DNA of 17,413 nucleotides from CALMZN01 sp964540095 (lineage in GTDB: Bacteria > Patescibacteriota > Patescibacteriia > UBA1558 > GWA2-36-10), in the NCBI GenBank assembly GCA_964540095.1, contig CAZILH010000020.1:1-17413 (forward strand), read 5' to 3'. The notes beneath the pieces are model-generated. The model ran no database searches, was not told the origin of the DNA, and was given only the letters and a program-made list of their open reading frames with translations. Both the position numbers and the translations under genes were made by a program. Of the stretch, positions 1 through 7,002 are shown piece by piece; the first letter of the stretch is position 1, and each line of letters starts with the position of its first letter.

Positions 1-1
1 C

Positions 2-1762
2 CATGGAAAGACCGCCCTGACTGATGCTATTTTGAAGCAGACCGGCATGTTAGCAGCTGAAGGTGTGGGCATGGACTCCAACACGCTAGAAAAAGAGCGT
101 GGTATTACGATTTATTCCAAAAATGCTTCGGTGTTTTATAAAGACACCAAGATAAATATTGTCGATACTCCAGGACACGCTGATTTTGGTTCAGAAGTAG
201 AGCGGGTTTTGCGCTCGATTGACAGTGTCTTGCTGGTCGTTGACGCGCAAGAGGGTCCGATGCCACAGACCAGATTTGTTTTGAAAAAATCTTTGGAATT
301 GGGCTTGAAGCCAATTGTAGTGCTCAACAAAATTGACAAACCAGCGGCCAACCCTAATTTAGCGCATGAGCAAGTTTTTGAATTATTCTTGGACTTAGGT
401 GCCACTGACGAACAGTTGGATTTTACTACTGTTTATGCCATTGCCAAATCCGGAATTGCCAAGCGTTATTTGACCGATGATTCTCAAGACATCATGCCTT
501 TGCTTGATACCATATTAGAAAAAGTGCCACCAGCCGCTTCACTGCTAGATTTGCCTTTACGTTTTCAACCATTTAATCTTGGCTATGACAATTTCTTGGG
601 ACGACTCGCTATTGGCAGAATCTATGAGGGTAAGCTTCAAAATAAAGGAAATTTAGTTTTGAAAAAATTAAATGGTGAAAACAAAACCGGTCGGGCTACA
701 AAAATATTTACTTTTCATGGTCTAGAAAGAAAGGAAGTAGAGGAGGCCGTGGCCGGTGATATAGTAATGGTCGCTGGTTTTCCGGATATTGATATTGGTG
801 AGACCATTTGTTTGTCAGCTGATCAAGAAGCGCTACCAGCCATTACTGTGGATGAGCCCACAATATCTTTGGACTTTCTGGTCAACAGCTCTCCTTTTGC
901 CGGACGCGAAGGCAAATATGTCACCAGCAAACAATTGCGGGAGCGTTTGGAAAAAGAATTGGAAATTAATGTGGGATTAAAAATTGATTTTTCCAACGAT
1001 ACTTTCAAGGTCTATGGCCGTGGCGAATTGCATATTGCGATTTTGATTGAAACCATGCGTCGAGAAGGTTATGAATTGCAAGTATCTCAACCCCAAGTAA
1101 TTATCAAAGAAAAAGATGGTAAAAAACTGGAGCCATTTGAAGAAGTGACTATAGATGTGCCAGAAAATCGTTCTGGAGTAGTCATGGAAAAAATCGGCAA
1201 GCGCAAGGGGATTATTACTAGTATGAAAACTAATGGCAGTCAGATGCGCTTGATATTTGAAATGCCGACTAGGGGTTTGCTGGGCTATCGGGGAGAATTT
1301 ATTATTGATACTCGTGGCGAAGGCATCTTGTGCGCCCGAGTCATTGGCTATCGTCCTTATACTGGTGAGATCAAAAAACGCGATGTCGGCTCTATGGTAT
1401 CAATGGCCACTGGTAAAGCTTTGGGATTTTCTTTATATAATCTGCAAGACAGAGGTGTGCTTTATATTGGGCCAGGTGTGGAGGTCTACGAAGGCATGGT
1501 CATTGGTAATGCTGCCAAAGGCATGGACATGAATGTCAACCCCACCAAGGGCAAGCAATTGACCAATATGCGCAGTAAGGCCTCAGATGAAGCTATTGCT
1601 TTGGTGCCACCAAATATTTTGAGTATAGAAAAGGGCTTGGAAATAATTGCTGATGACGAATATTTGGAAGTGACACCAAAAAGTGTGCGTTTGCGCAAGC
1701 AGTCCTTGACTGACAATGACCGTCGCAAAGCTAATCGTCGAGGAATAAGTGATGAAGAATAG
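2..1762 (+). CDS. typA: Translation GTPase TypA/BipA, 5'-truncated by the window edge
   Basis: This is a ribosome-binding GTPase of the elongation-factor family, linked in other bacteria to 50S assembly and growth under stress. The reading frame is open from base 2 and begins inside the G1 P-loop (HGKT), so only about 18-20 N-terminal residues are missing; 586 residues remain, against about 600 for the family. Visible motifs are the switch I region ending RGITI, G3 DTPGHADFG near residue 55, and G4 NKIDK near residue 109. The EF-G-like domains and the TypA-specific C-terminal domain follow, including the PTRGLLGYRGEF signature and the NMRSK segment near the end. The G5 position reads YAIA where many TypA proteins have YASA. 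The ATG at 32 is internal, not the true start. A strong terminator follows, so the transcript ends before uppS. Identification is secure. Confidence 0.96.
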   Translation, partial: HGKTALTDAILKQTGMLAAEGVGMDSNTLEKERGITIYSKNASVFYKDTKINIVDTPGHADFGSEVERVLRSIDSVLLVVDAQEGPMPQTRFVLKKSLELGLKPIVVLNKIDKPAANPNLAHEQVFELFLDLGATDEQLDFTTVYAIAKSGIAKRYLTDDSQDIMPLLDTILEKVPPAASLLDLPLRFQPFNLGYDNFLGRLAIGRIYEGKLQNKGNLVLKKLNGENKTGRATKIFTFHGLERKEVEEAVAGDIVMVAGFPDIDIGETICLSADQEALPAITVDEPTISLDFLVNSSPFAGREGKYVTSKQLRERLEKELEINVGLKIDFSNDTFKVYGRGELHIAILIETMRREGYELQVSQPQVIIKEKDGKKLEPFEEVTIDVPENRSGVVMEKIGKRKGIITSMKTNGSQMRLIFEMPTRGLLGYRGEFIIDTRGEGILCARVIGYRPYTGEIKKRDVGSMVSMATGKALGFSLYNLQDRGVLYIGPGVEVYEGMVIGNAAKGMDMNVNPTKGKQLTNMRSKASDEAIALVPPNILSIEKGLEIIADDEYLEVTPKSVRLRKQSLTDNDRRKANRRGISDEE

Positions 1763-1773
1763 ATTTTTAAGGA

Positions 1774-1806
1774 AACATCCCGTATTATATGTGCGGGGTG
1801 TTTTTT
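1774..1806 (+). terminator. Intrinsic terminator of typA
   Basis: An 8-bp stem (ACATCCCG 1775-1782 with CGGGGTGT 1794-1801, one G-T pair) with an 11-nt loop runs directly into six T residues, twelve bases after the typA stop codon. Confidence 0.88.
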
Positions 1807-1811
1807 AGGTC

Positions 1812-1840
1812 TTCACAAGCAAATATTATGTTGCTATAAT
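1812..1840 (+). promoter_or_regulatory. uppS promoter, apparently giving a leaderless mRNA
   Basis: A -35 box TTCACA (1812-1817), a 17-nt spacer and a perfect -10 box TATAAT (1835-1840) are visible. Only six bases separate the -10 box from the ATG at 1847. Transcription normally starts about seven bases after the -10 box, so it would start at or next to the A of the start codon and leave no room for a ribosome-binding site. Confidence 0.75.
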
Positions 1841-1846
1841 AAAAAA

Positions 1847-2548
1847 ATGAATTCAGAAAAAATAATAGTGCCCAAGCACATTGGGATTATAATTGACGGC
1901 AATCGTCGTTGGGCCAAAGCACACAATCTACCCACAGTAGAAGGCCATAGGATTGGTTTTGATAAGGTTAAAGAAATTGCTGACTATGCCTTAGCCAAAG
2001 GTGTGAAAATAATGACTATTTATGCTTTTTCTACTGAAAACTGGAAAAGAAGTCAAGATGAAGTAAATTATTTACTAGGTTTATTTAAAATTTTGTTAGA
2101 AAAAGAAGCTGATTTTTTATTAAAAAAGGGGATTAAATTGCAAATATTAGGTGGCAGAGTTGGTCTAGCTGATGATTTGCAAAAAGCTATTATTAAAGCC
2201 GAAGAATTAACTGGTTCAGCTAGTAAAGGTATTTTGAACATTTGTTTTAATTATGGTGGACGCGATGAAATTATAAATGCTATAAAAAATATAGTTAAAA
2301 ATAAAATACCAGCAGCAGAAATTACCGAAGAGTTGCTTAGTAAAAATTTATACACTGCTAATTTGCCTGATCCGGATTTTATTATCAGAACATCTGGCGA
2401 ACAAAGATTATCTGGCTTTTTGACTTGGCAATCGGTCTACAGCGAATTATATTTTGTCAAAAAAATGTGGCCAGAATTTACCAAAGATGATTTTGATGAA
2501 GCTTTGCTAGAGTTCAGTAAGCGACAAAGGAGGTTTGGCGGTGCTTAG
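1847..2548 (+). CDS. uppS: Isoprenyl transferase (undecaprenyl diphosphate synthase family)
   Basis: A cytosolic cis-prenyltransferase that adds isopentenyl diphosphate units to farnesyl diphosphate to make the C55 carrier lipid used for peptidoglycan and surface-polymer synthesis. At 233 residues it is slightly short for the family (about 240-255) but complete. The catalytic segment HIGIIIDGNRRWAK has the Mg-binding Asp at residue 17. FSTENWKR, FNYGGRDEI and the C-terminal PDPDFIIRTSGEQRLSGF motif, followed by a WQSVYSELYF segment, are all present. The start is set by the promoter immediately upstream, which implies a leaderless transcript. The promoter of the following beta-propeller gene overlaps the last codons. 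Cis-prenyltransferases that make shorter or longer chains share these motifs, so chain length is assigned by homology only. Confidence 0.95.
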   Translation: MNSEKIIVPKHIGIIIDGNRRWAKAHNLPTVEGHRIGFDKVKEIADYALAKGVKIMTIYAFSTENWKRSQDEVNYLLGLFKILLEKEADFLLKKGIKLQILGGRVGLADDLQKAIIKAEELTGSASKGILNICFNYGGRDEIINAIKNIVKNKIPAAEITEELLSKNLYTANLPDPDFIIRTSGEQRLSGFLTWQSVYSELYFVKKMWPEFTKDDFDEALLEFSKRQRRFGGA

Positions 2549-2564
2549 CGTTTTGTGCTATAAT
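2535..2564 (+). promoter_or_regulatory. Promoter of the beta-propeller gene
   Basis: A -35-like TTGGCG (2535-2540), an 18-nt spacer and a perfect TATAAT (2559-2564). The -35 lies inside the 3' end of uppS. The expected transcript begins near 2571, leaving a leader of about 18 nt with no Shine-Dalgarno. Confidence 0.6.
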
Positions 2565-2588
2565 TCATTAAATAAGTAACAAAAATAT

Positions 2589-4712
2589 ATGAAAATAAAC
2601 AAAAAGAAAAGTCAAGGTAAGCAAAAAAAATTAATCGGCAACATCCTTAATCACTATGGAAATATGAAAGCATCCTTAGTGATTGTTTTGTTTTTGCTGG
2701 TTATTGGAGTTGGCCTGCTTTTATTAGCTGGCAATATTAATGATCGTCAGAAGAAACAACCACCAATCAATAACAACAATGATACAACCAACTATGATTT
2801 CAGTACTGAGGTAGCCAAATTCAAATCAGTTGATGAGTTCAAGGAATACTTAGCTCAGGGACAGTTGATGGCCAGCTCTGATTACTATGGCGGTATGAAT
2901 ACTATTTCACGAGATGTTATGAGCGCCCCAATGATGGCTGAGAACAGCATTGGTTCAGATAGCATCAAGACCGCACCTAGTGGAAGCGGATCAGCCAGCG
3001 CCGAAAGATTTTCTGAAACCAACGTGCAAGTAGCTGGCATTGACGAGCCGGACATTTTGAAAACAGACGGTAAAAATATATTTTATGCCAAGCAAGGAAA
3101 TTATTATGCTTATGACAAGATGATGATGGTTCCAGAATTTTCGGTGGATAGTTATTACCCCCAACAACCACAAGCAGCCAAGACCGATATTATCAAGTCC
3201 TGGCCATTGTCTGACATGAAATTGTTATCCCAGATTGATAAGACCGGTGAATTGCTGGTCAAGGATAATATGTTAGTGGTATTTTCTGGTAATGAAATAA
3301 ATGGTTATGATGTTAGTGATCGAGCCAAGCCAGAAAAAAAGTGGACCATCAAGCTGGATTCCAACTCCCAAACAGTTTTTGATCAGGCCAGATTATATAA
3401 TGACAATATTTATTTGGTGACCCATACTTATATCAACGGGACTGAGCCCTGTCCTATTCAGCCACTGACTTATAATGACGAGAAGCTCAGCATTGCCTGC
3501 GGCGATATTTATCATCCAGTTTCTCCGATTCCAGCTGATTCGACTTATGTGGCTATGAAGATTGACATCAAGTCGGGCAAAGTAGGTGACACTACTTCTT
3601 TTGTGGCAACAGTGGGCCAATCAGTGGTCTATATGTCAACGGATAATTTGTATATTACTTATCCGCAATCAGTTGACATGTTCACTTTTTATTCGGATTT
3701 TATTAGTAAAGAGGCGACTGATCTACTGACTGCTGGTGTTCAAGAAAAAGTGAACAAACTAAAATCTTATGATTTAAGCAATTACACCAAAATGATGGAA
3801 CTGCAGATTATCATTGAGAATTGGCAAAAAAGTTTGGGTAAAGACGAGCAACTTCGAGTGGAAACTGAACTACAAAATCGTTTTCAAAATTATTACAAAA
3901 ACAATAAAAGAAATTTAGCCAACACTGGTGTTGTAAAAATTAGCATTGATAATTTGAAAATAAAAGCTAGTGGTGGTGTTCCTGGCTCACCACTGAATCA
4001 GTGGTCGCTAGATGAATACAAAGGCGATTTGAGAATTGCTACTACTTTGGGTGGTATGTGGGATTCGTCTTTTGGTAGCAACGGTGAAAGCGCTAATGAC
4101 TTGTATGTGTTGGGTGATGATCTTAAAATCACTGGCAAATTATTAGACATGGGTTTGACCGAGCGGATATACAGTGCTAGATTCATTGAAGACAAAGCTT
4201 ATATAGTGACTTTTAGACAAACCGATCCATTCTATGTGATTGATTTGAGCGATCGCAAAAATCCAATCAAAAAAGGCGAGCTAAAAATACCCGGCTATTC
4301 TTCCTATTTGCATCCGATAAATAAAGATAGAATTATTGGTGTTGGTGAAGAAGCTAACAAGGTTAAGATTTCTTTGTTTGATGTTTCCAATGCCTCTGAT
4401 CCAAAAGAATTATATAAATATTCTTTAGATGAATATTATACTGAGGTCAACAACAATTCTAGAGCTTTTATGATAGACCAAAAGTATAAAGTTTTCTTTA
4501 TACCGGGCAGTAAAGGCGGATATGTATTGAGCTATGACAATGATAAATTATCTTTGGTCAAGGCCGCTCAAGTGACTCAAGTCAAACGCGCTATATTTGT
4601 CAACGACTCTTTCTATATAATTGGTGAGAATGAGATTAAGGTCTATGATGAAAAGAGCTGGGAAGAGCAAAAATCTTTTGATTTAGCTACTGCTGAATCA
4701 GAAAAAAAATAA
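2589..4712 (+). CDS. Membrane-anchored secreted beta-propeller protein
   Basis: A 707-residue protein of the family with a C-terminal beta-propeller domain (Pfam Beta_propel type). Residues 1-27 are lysine-rich, residues 28-48 form one hydrophobic membrane segment, and a polar Asn-rich linker follows. This fits an N-in, C-out signal anchor with the propeller outside the cytoplasmic membrane. The family hallmark is clear just after residue 140: SETNVQVAGIDEPDILKTDG. Repeated blade-like strands such as DGKNIFYA, LYNDNIYLVTH and DKAYIVTF recur to the end. The function of the family is not established; binding or surface-scaffold roles are guesses. The gene has its own promoter and a strong terminator, so it is probably monocistronic. 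There is no Shine-Dalgarno before the ATG. Confidence 0.88.
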   Translation: MKINKKKSQGKQKKLIGNILNHYGNMKASLVIVLFLLVIGVGLLLLAGNINDRQKKQPPINNNNDTTNYDFSTEVAKFKSVDEFKEYLAQGQLMASSDYYGGMNTISRDVMSAPMMAENSIGSDSIKTAPSGSGSASAERFSETNVQVAGIDEPDILKTDGKNIFYAKQGNYYAYDKMMMVPEFSVDSYYPQQPQAAKTDIIKSWPLSDMKLLSQIDKTGELLVKDNMLVVFSGNEINGYDVSDRAKPEKKWTIKLDSNSQTVFDQARLYNDNIYLVTHTYINGTEPCPIQPLTYNDEKLSIACGDIYHPVSPIPADSTYVAMKIDIKSGKVGDTTSFVATVGQSVVYMSTDNLYITYPQSVDMFTFYSDFISKEATDLLTAGVQEKVNKLKSYDLSNYTKMMELQIIIENWQKSLGKDEQLRVETELQNRFQNYYKNNKRNLANTGVVKISIDNLKIKASGGVPGSPLNQWSLDEYKGDLRIATTLGGMWDSSFGSNGESANDLYVLGDDLKITGKLLDMGLTERIYSARFIEDKAYIVTFRQTDPFYVIDLSDRKNPIKKGELKIPGYSSYLHPINKDRIIGVGEEANKVKISLFDVSNASDPKELYKYSLDEYYTEVNNNSRAFMIDQKYKVFFIPGSKGGYVLSYDNDKLSLVKAAQVTQVKRAIFVNDSFYIIGENEIKVYDEKSWEEQKSFDLATAESEKK

Positions 4713-4732
4713 TTTAATATTATTTTCTAATA

Positions 4733-4763
4733 AAAAACACTCAAATTAGTTTGGGTGTTTTTA
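4733..4763 (+). terminator. Terminator after the beta-propeller gene, symmetric on both strands
   Basis: A 13-bp inverted repeat (AAAAACACTCAAA 4733-4745 with TTTGGGTGTTTTT 4750-4762) has a TTAG loop. The run of A on one side and T on the other makes it usable in both directions. The promoter of the next gene begins four bases later. Confidence 0.85.
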
Positions 4764-4766
4764 TTG

Positions 4767-4795
4767 TTGACAGAATGATTATAATATGCTATATT
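4767..4795 (+). promoter_or_regulatory. Promoter of the small GC-rich gene
   Basis: A perfect -35 TTGACA (4767-4772), a 17-nt spacer and a -10 TATATT (4790-4795). The predicted leader to the ATG at 4868 is about 65 nt, the longest protein-gene leader here. Confidence 0.8.
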
Positions 4796-4852
4796 AATAC
4801 GATTTGCAAATGAGTAATCATTGGCAAGCAGAACATCAATCAACCTGATCAC

Positions 4853-4863
4853 GGAGAGGAGAG
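4853..4863 (+). promoter_or_regulatory. Strong Shine-Dalgarno of the small GC-rich gene
   Basis: GGAGAGGAGAG contains AGGAG six bases before the ATG. Core genes in this window have no such sequence. The leader shares an ATCAAC element and a CACGRARAGGAG-like block with the leader of the minus-strand small gene at 14390-14677. Confidence 0.75.
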
Positions 4864-4867
4864 ATAG

Positions 4868-5140
4868 ATGAGAAAATCCTTACAGTGGTATCGGGACAAT
4901 GGTTGCAGGCTCCAACATCCATCGCCGTTTCTGTTGACAGCTGTTTATCAGGACACCAATGGTGAGCCCTGCAAGGGGTGCATGGACTGGTCGGGTTGTC
5001 CGGCTTGGTCATTGCGTGATCGACCCGAGATGTCGCTGGCATCGACCGCTCCTTCCGAGGAGACGACTGCCCAGATGGCTGTTCGTCTGGGGATCAGCCT
5101 TTCCGAAGTGCGTCGCCGCCGAAGGAGTGGCGAGCTTTAG
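4868..5140 (+). CDS. Small Cys-rich protein with a C-terminal HTH-like segment, unknown function
   Basis: I do not recognise this 90-residue protein. It has four cysteines, C13, C35, C38 and C44, with C35-C44 as CKGCMDWSGC, which could bind a metal ion. The last 25 residues (AQMAVRLGISLSEVRRRRRSGEL) look like the two helices of a helix-turn-helix followed by a basic patch, so a small DNA-binding regulator is possible but not shown. Support for a real gene is good: a consensus promoter, a strong Shine-Dalgarno at the right distance, and a terminator soon after the stop. Base composition is visibly richer in GC than the neighbours, with many CGT/CGC/CGA arginine codons where the flanking genes favour AGA, which suggests different ancestry or different selection. 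Confidence 0.7.
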   Translation: MRKSLQWYRDNGCRLQHPSPFLLTAVYQDTNGEPCKGCMDWSGCPAWSLRDRPEMSLASTAPSEETTAQMAVRLGISLSEVRRRRRSGEL

Positions 5141-5182
5141 GAACTGTTCAACGGCTATGGCTTTACGAGCCAAACCCTCATT

Positions 5183-5217
5183 AGACCCGGGTTAGAATAG
5201 GGTCTTTCTTTTTTTAC
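5183..5217 (+). terminator. Terminator of the small GC-rich gene
   Basis: AGACCC (5183-5188) pairs with GGGTCT (5200-5205) and is followed by a T-rich run to 5216. The same GGGTCT could instead pair with a second AGACCC at 5233-5238. Confidence 0.75.
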
Positions 5218-5236
5218 CCAAAAAGACCTTTTAGAC

Positions 5237-5259
5237 CCCATGCCAAGTTATGGGTTTTT
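5237..5259 (+). terminator. Second, weaker terminator-like hairpin before secD
   Basis: CCCAT (5237-5241) pairs with ATGGG (5250-5254) and is followed by five T residues. It ends a few bases before the secD promoter and may back up the first terminator. Confidence 0.5.
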
Positions 5260-5265
5260 CTATAC

Positions 5266-5293
5266 TTGTCAAAATTGTTATTTGTGTTAAAAT
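5266..5293 (+). promoter_or_regulatory. secD-secF promoter
   Basis: -35 TTGTCA (5266-5271), a 16-nt spacer and -10 TAAAAT (5288-5293). Transcription should start near 5300, about 25 nt before the chosen secD ATG. Confidence 0.6.
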
Positions 5294-5325
5294 GAGTTGG
5301 TTATTTATTTAAAAACTTGGAAATT

Positions 5326-6996
5326 ATGAATAAATATAGTTATCCACAGCAACACAAGGTTATTAGCAAAAATCGGCTCAGGTGGACAGGGATATTTATA
5401 GCTATTTTGACAATAATGGCTGTACTTTTTGTTCTGCCAAATGTGTCTTTTTTACCCAAAGAACATACTGTAAATAAGGTCAAAATGCACTTAGGTCTTG
5501 ATTTGCAGGGCGGTACCCATCTTGTTTATCAGGCTGATGTCAGCAATGTACCCAATAGCGATCGTCGTGACCGTGTGGAAGCTCTACGGGATGTCATTGA
5601 AAGACGGGTCAATGCTTATGGTGTTTCTGAACCACTAGTCCAGACCAACTACAGCGGGGAAAATTATCGTATTATTGTGGAATTGGCTGGCGTCACTGAT
5701 GTCAATGAAGCTATCAAAATTATTGATAAAACACCGCTATTAGAATTCAAAACTCAAGGCGCTGATACATCGTCAACTGACAATGATGCTATTCGCTTGA
5801 AAGCCGAAGATATTTTGAAACGAGCTTTAAAAAATGAGGATTTTGCCAAGCTAGCCAAAGAATTCAGTGAAGATCCTGGCTCAAAAGATGCTGGTGGTGA
5901 TTTGGGTTGGGCCAAAAAAGGCACTTTTGTACCTGAGTTTGACAAAGCAATTTTTGAAGATTTGAAGTCCGGTCAAATCAGCAAACAATTAGTGGAATCT
6001 CAGTTTGGTTATCATATTATAAAAAAGATAGAGGAGCGCACTACAGCCGAAGGTGTGTTGGAAGTGCACGCCGCTCATATTTTGTTTGCCAAAAAGAATG
6101 CTGATTTGAACAATAATTGGTTGGATACTACTTTGGGTGGTAAAAACATAAAAAAAGCCCAACTGCAATTTGATCCTAATACCCAAGACCCCATGGTTTT
6201 ACTTGATTTTGATGAAGAGGGCACAAAGGTTTTTGCTTCTCTGACTGAAGCCAATGTCGGCAAACCAATTGGTATATTCTTGGACGGATCATTGCGCTCC
6301 AGTCCAGTGGTTCAAGAGGCCATCAAAGATGGTTCAGCTCAAATTTCTGGCAAGTTTACTATTGCTGAAGCCAAACAGTTGGTCAAAGATTTGAATCTTG
6401 GCGCTTTACCAGTACCAATTAGCTTGCTTACCCAGCAAACCATTGGTCCGACTTTGGGTAAGATTTCTCTGACTCAGAGTTTATTAGCTGGCATTATTGG
6501 TTTCTTGGCCGCTGCTTTGTTTATGTTGTTATTTTATCGTTTGCCTGGCTTTTTGGCCGTCATTGCTTTGGGTATCTACACGGCCTTGAGTTTATCAATA
6601 TTTGAATTAATACCAGTGACCATGACTATGGCTGGCATTGCGGGCTTTATTCTGTCTATTGGTATGGCAGTTGATGCCAATGTTTTGATATTTGAGCGTA
6701 CCAAAGAGGAGCTTTACAATGGCAAAAACTTAGTTACAGCCATTGAAGATGGATTTGATCGGGCCTGGCCGTCAATTAGGGATTCAAACTTTTCTTCAAT
6801 TATCACTTGTGTGATTTTAGCTTGGTTTGGAACTTCAATCATCAAAGGTTTTGCCATTACTTTGGGTATTGGTATTTTGGTGTCCATGTTTTCCGCTCTT
6901 ACTGTGACTCACACTATTATGCGTTTGATAGTTAACAAAAAACTGGAAAATAAACTCGGCTGGTTTGGTGTAAAATTAGAAAAAACTGAGGAATAA
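5326..6996 (+). CDS. secD: Protein translocase subunit SecD with an inserted parvulin-like domain
   Basis: SecD works with SecF to pull proteins out of the SecYEG channel using the proton gradient. At the ATG start it is 556 residues; an in-frame TTG nine bases earlier would add three. A membrane segment lies near residues 20-40, followed by the SecD signature LGLDLQGGTHLVY. After the segment ending LLEFKTQG, a stretch of about 115 residues (roughly 146-262) interrupts the first periplasmic domain. It reads as a PpiC/parvulin prolyl isomerase: FAKLAKEFSEDP, GGDLGWAKKGTFVPEF and FGYHIIK with H230. The strand HILF with H251, which opens ordinary parvulins, comes after these instead of before. 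Normal SecD resumes at about residue 265 (LQFDPNTQDPMVLLDFDEEG). The C-terminal part has five membrane segments and the motif GMAVDANVLIFERTKEE. The gene is six bases upstream of secF. Confidence 0.95.
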   Translation: MNKYSYPQQHKVISKNRLRWTGIFIAILTIMAVLFVLPNVSFLPKEHTVNKVKMHLGLDLQGGTHLVYQADVSNVPNSDRRDRVEALRDVIERRVNAYGVSEPLVQTNYSGENYRIIVELAGVTDVNEAIKIIDKTPLLEFKTQGADTSSTDNDAIRLKAEDILKRALKNEDFAKLAKEFSEDPGSKDAGGDLGWAKKGTFVPEFDKAIFEDLKSGQISKQLVESQFGYHIIKKIEERTTAEGVLEVHAAHILFAKKNADLNNNWLDTTLGGKNIKKAQLQFDPNTQDPMVLLDFDEEGTKVFASLTEANVGKPIGIFLDGSLRSSPVVQEAIKDGSAQISGKFTIAEAKQLVKDLNLGALPVPISLLTQQTIGPTLGKISLTQSLLAGIIGFLAAALFMLLFYRLPGFLAVIALGIYTALSLSIFELIPVTMTMAGIAGFILSIGMAVDANVLIFERTKEELYNGKNLVTAIEDGFDRAWPSIRDSNFSSIITCVILAWFGTSIIKGFAITLGIGILVSMFSALTVTHTIMRLIVNKKLENKLGWFGVKLEKTEE

Positions 6997-7002
6997 AAAA
7001 AT

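Noticed and set aside
5317..5325. TTG start for secD
   Set aside because: The ATG three codons later fits better as a start codon, and no ribosome-binding site favours the TTG. It cannot be fully excluded.
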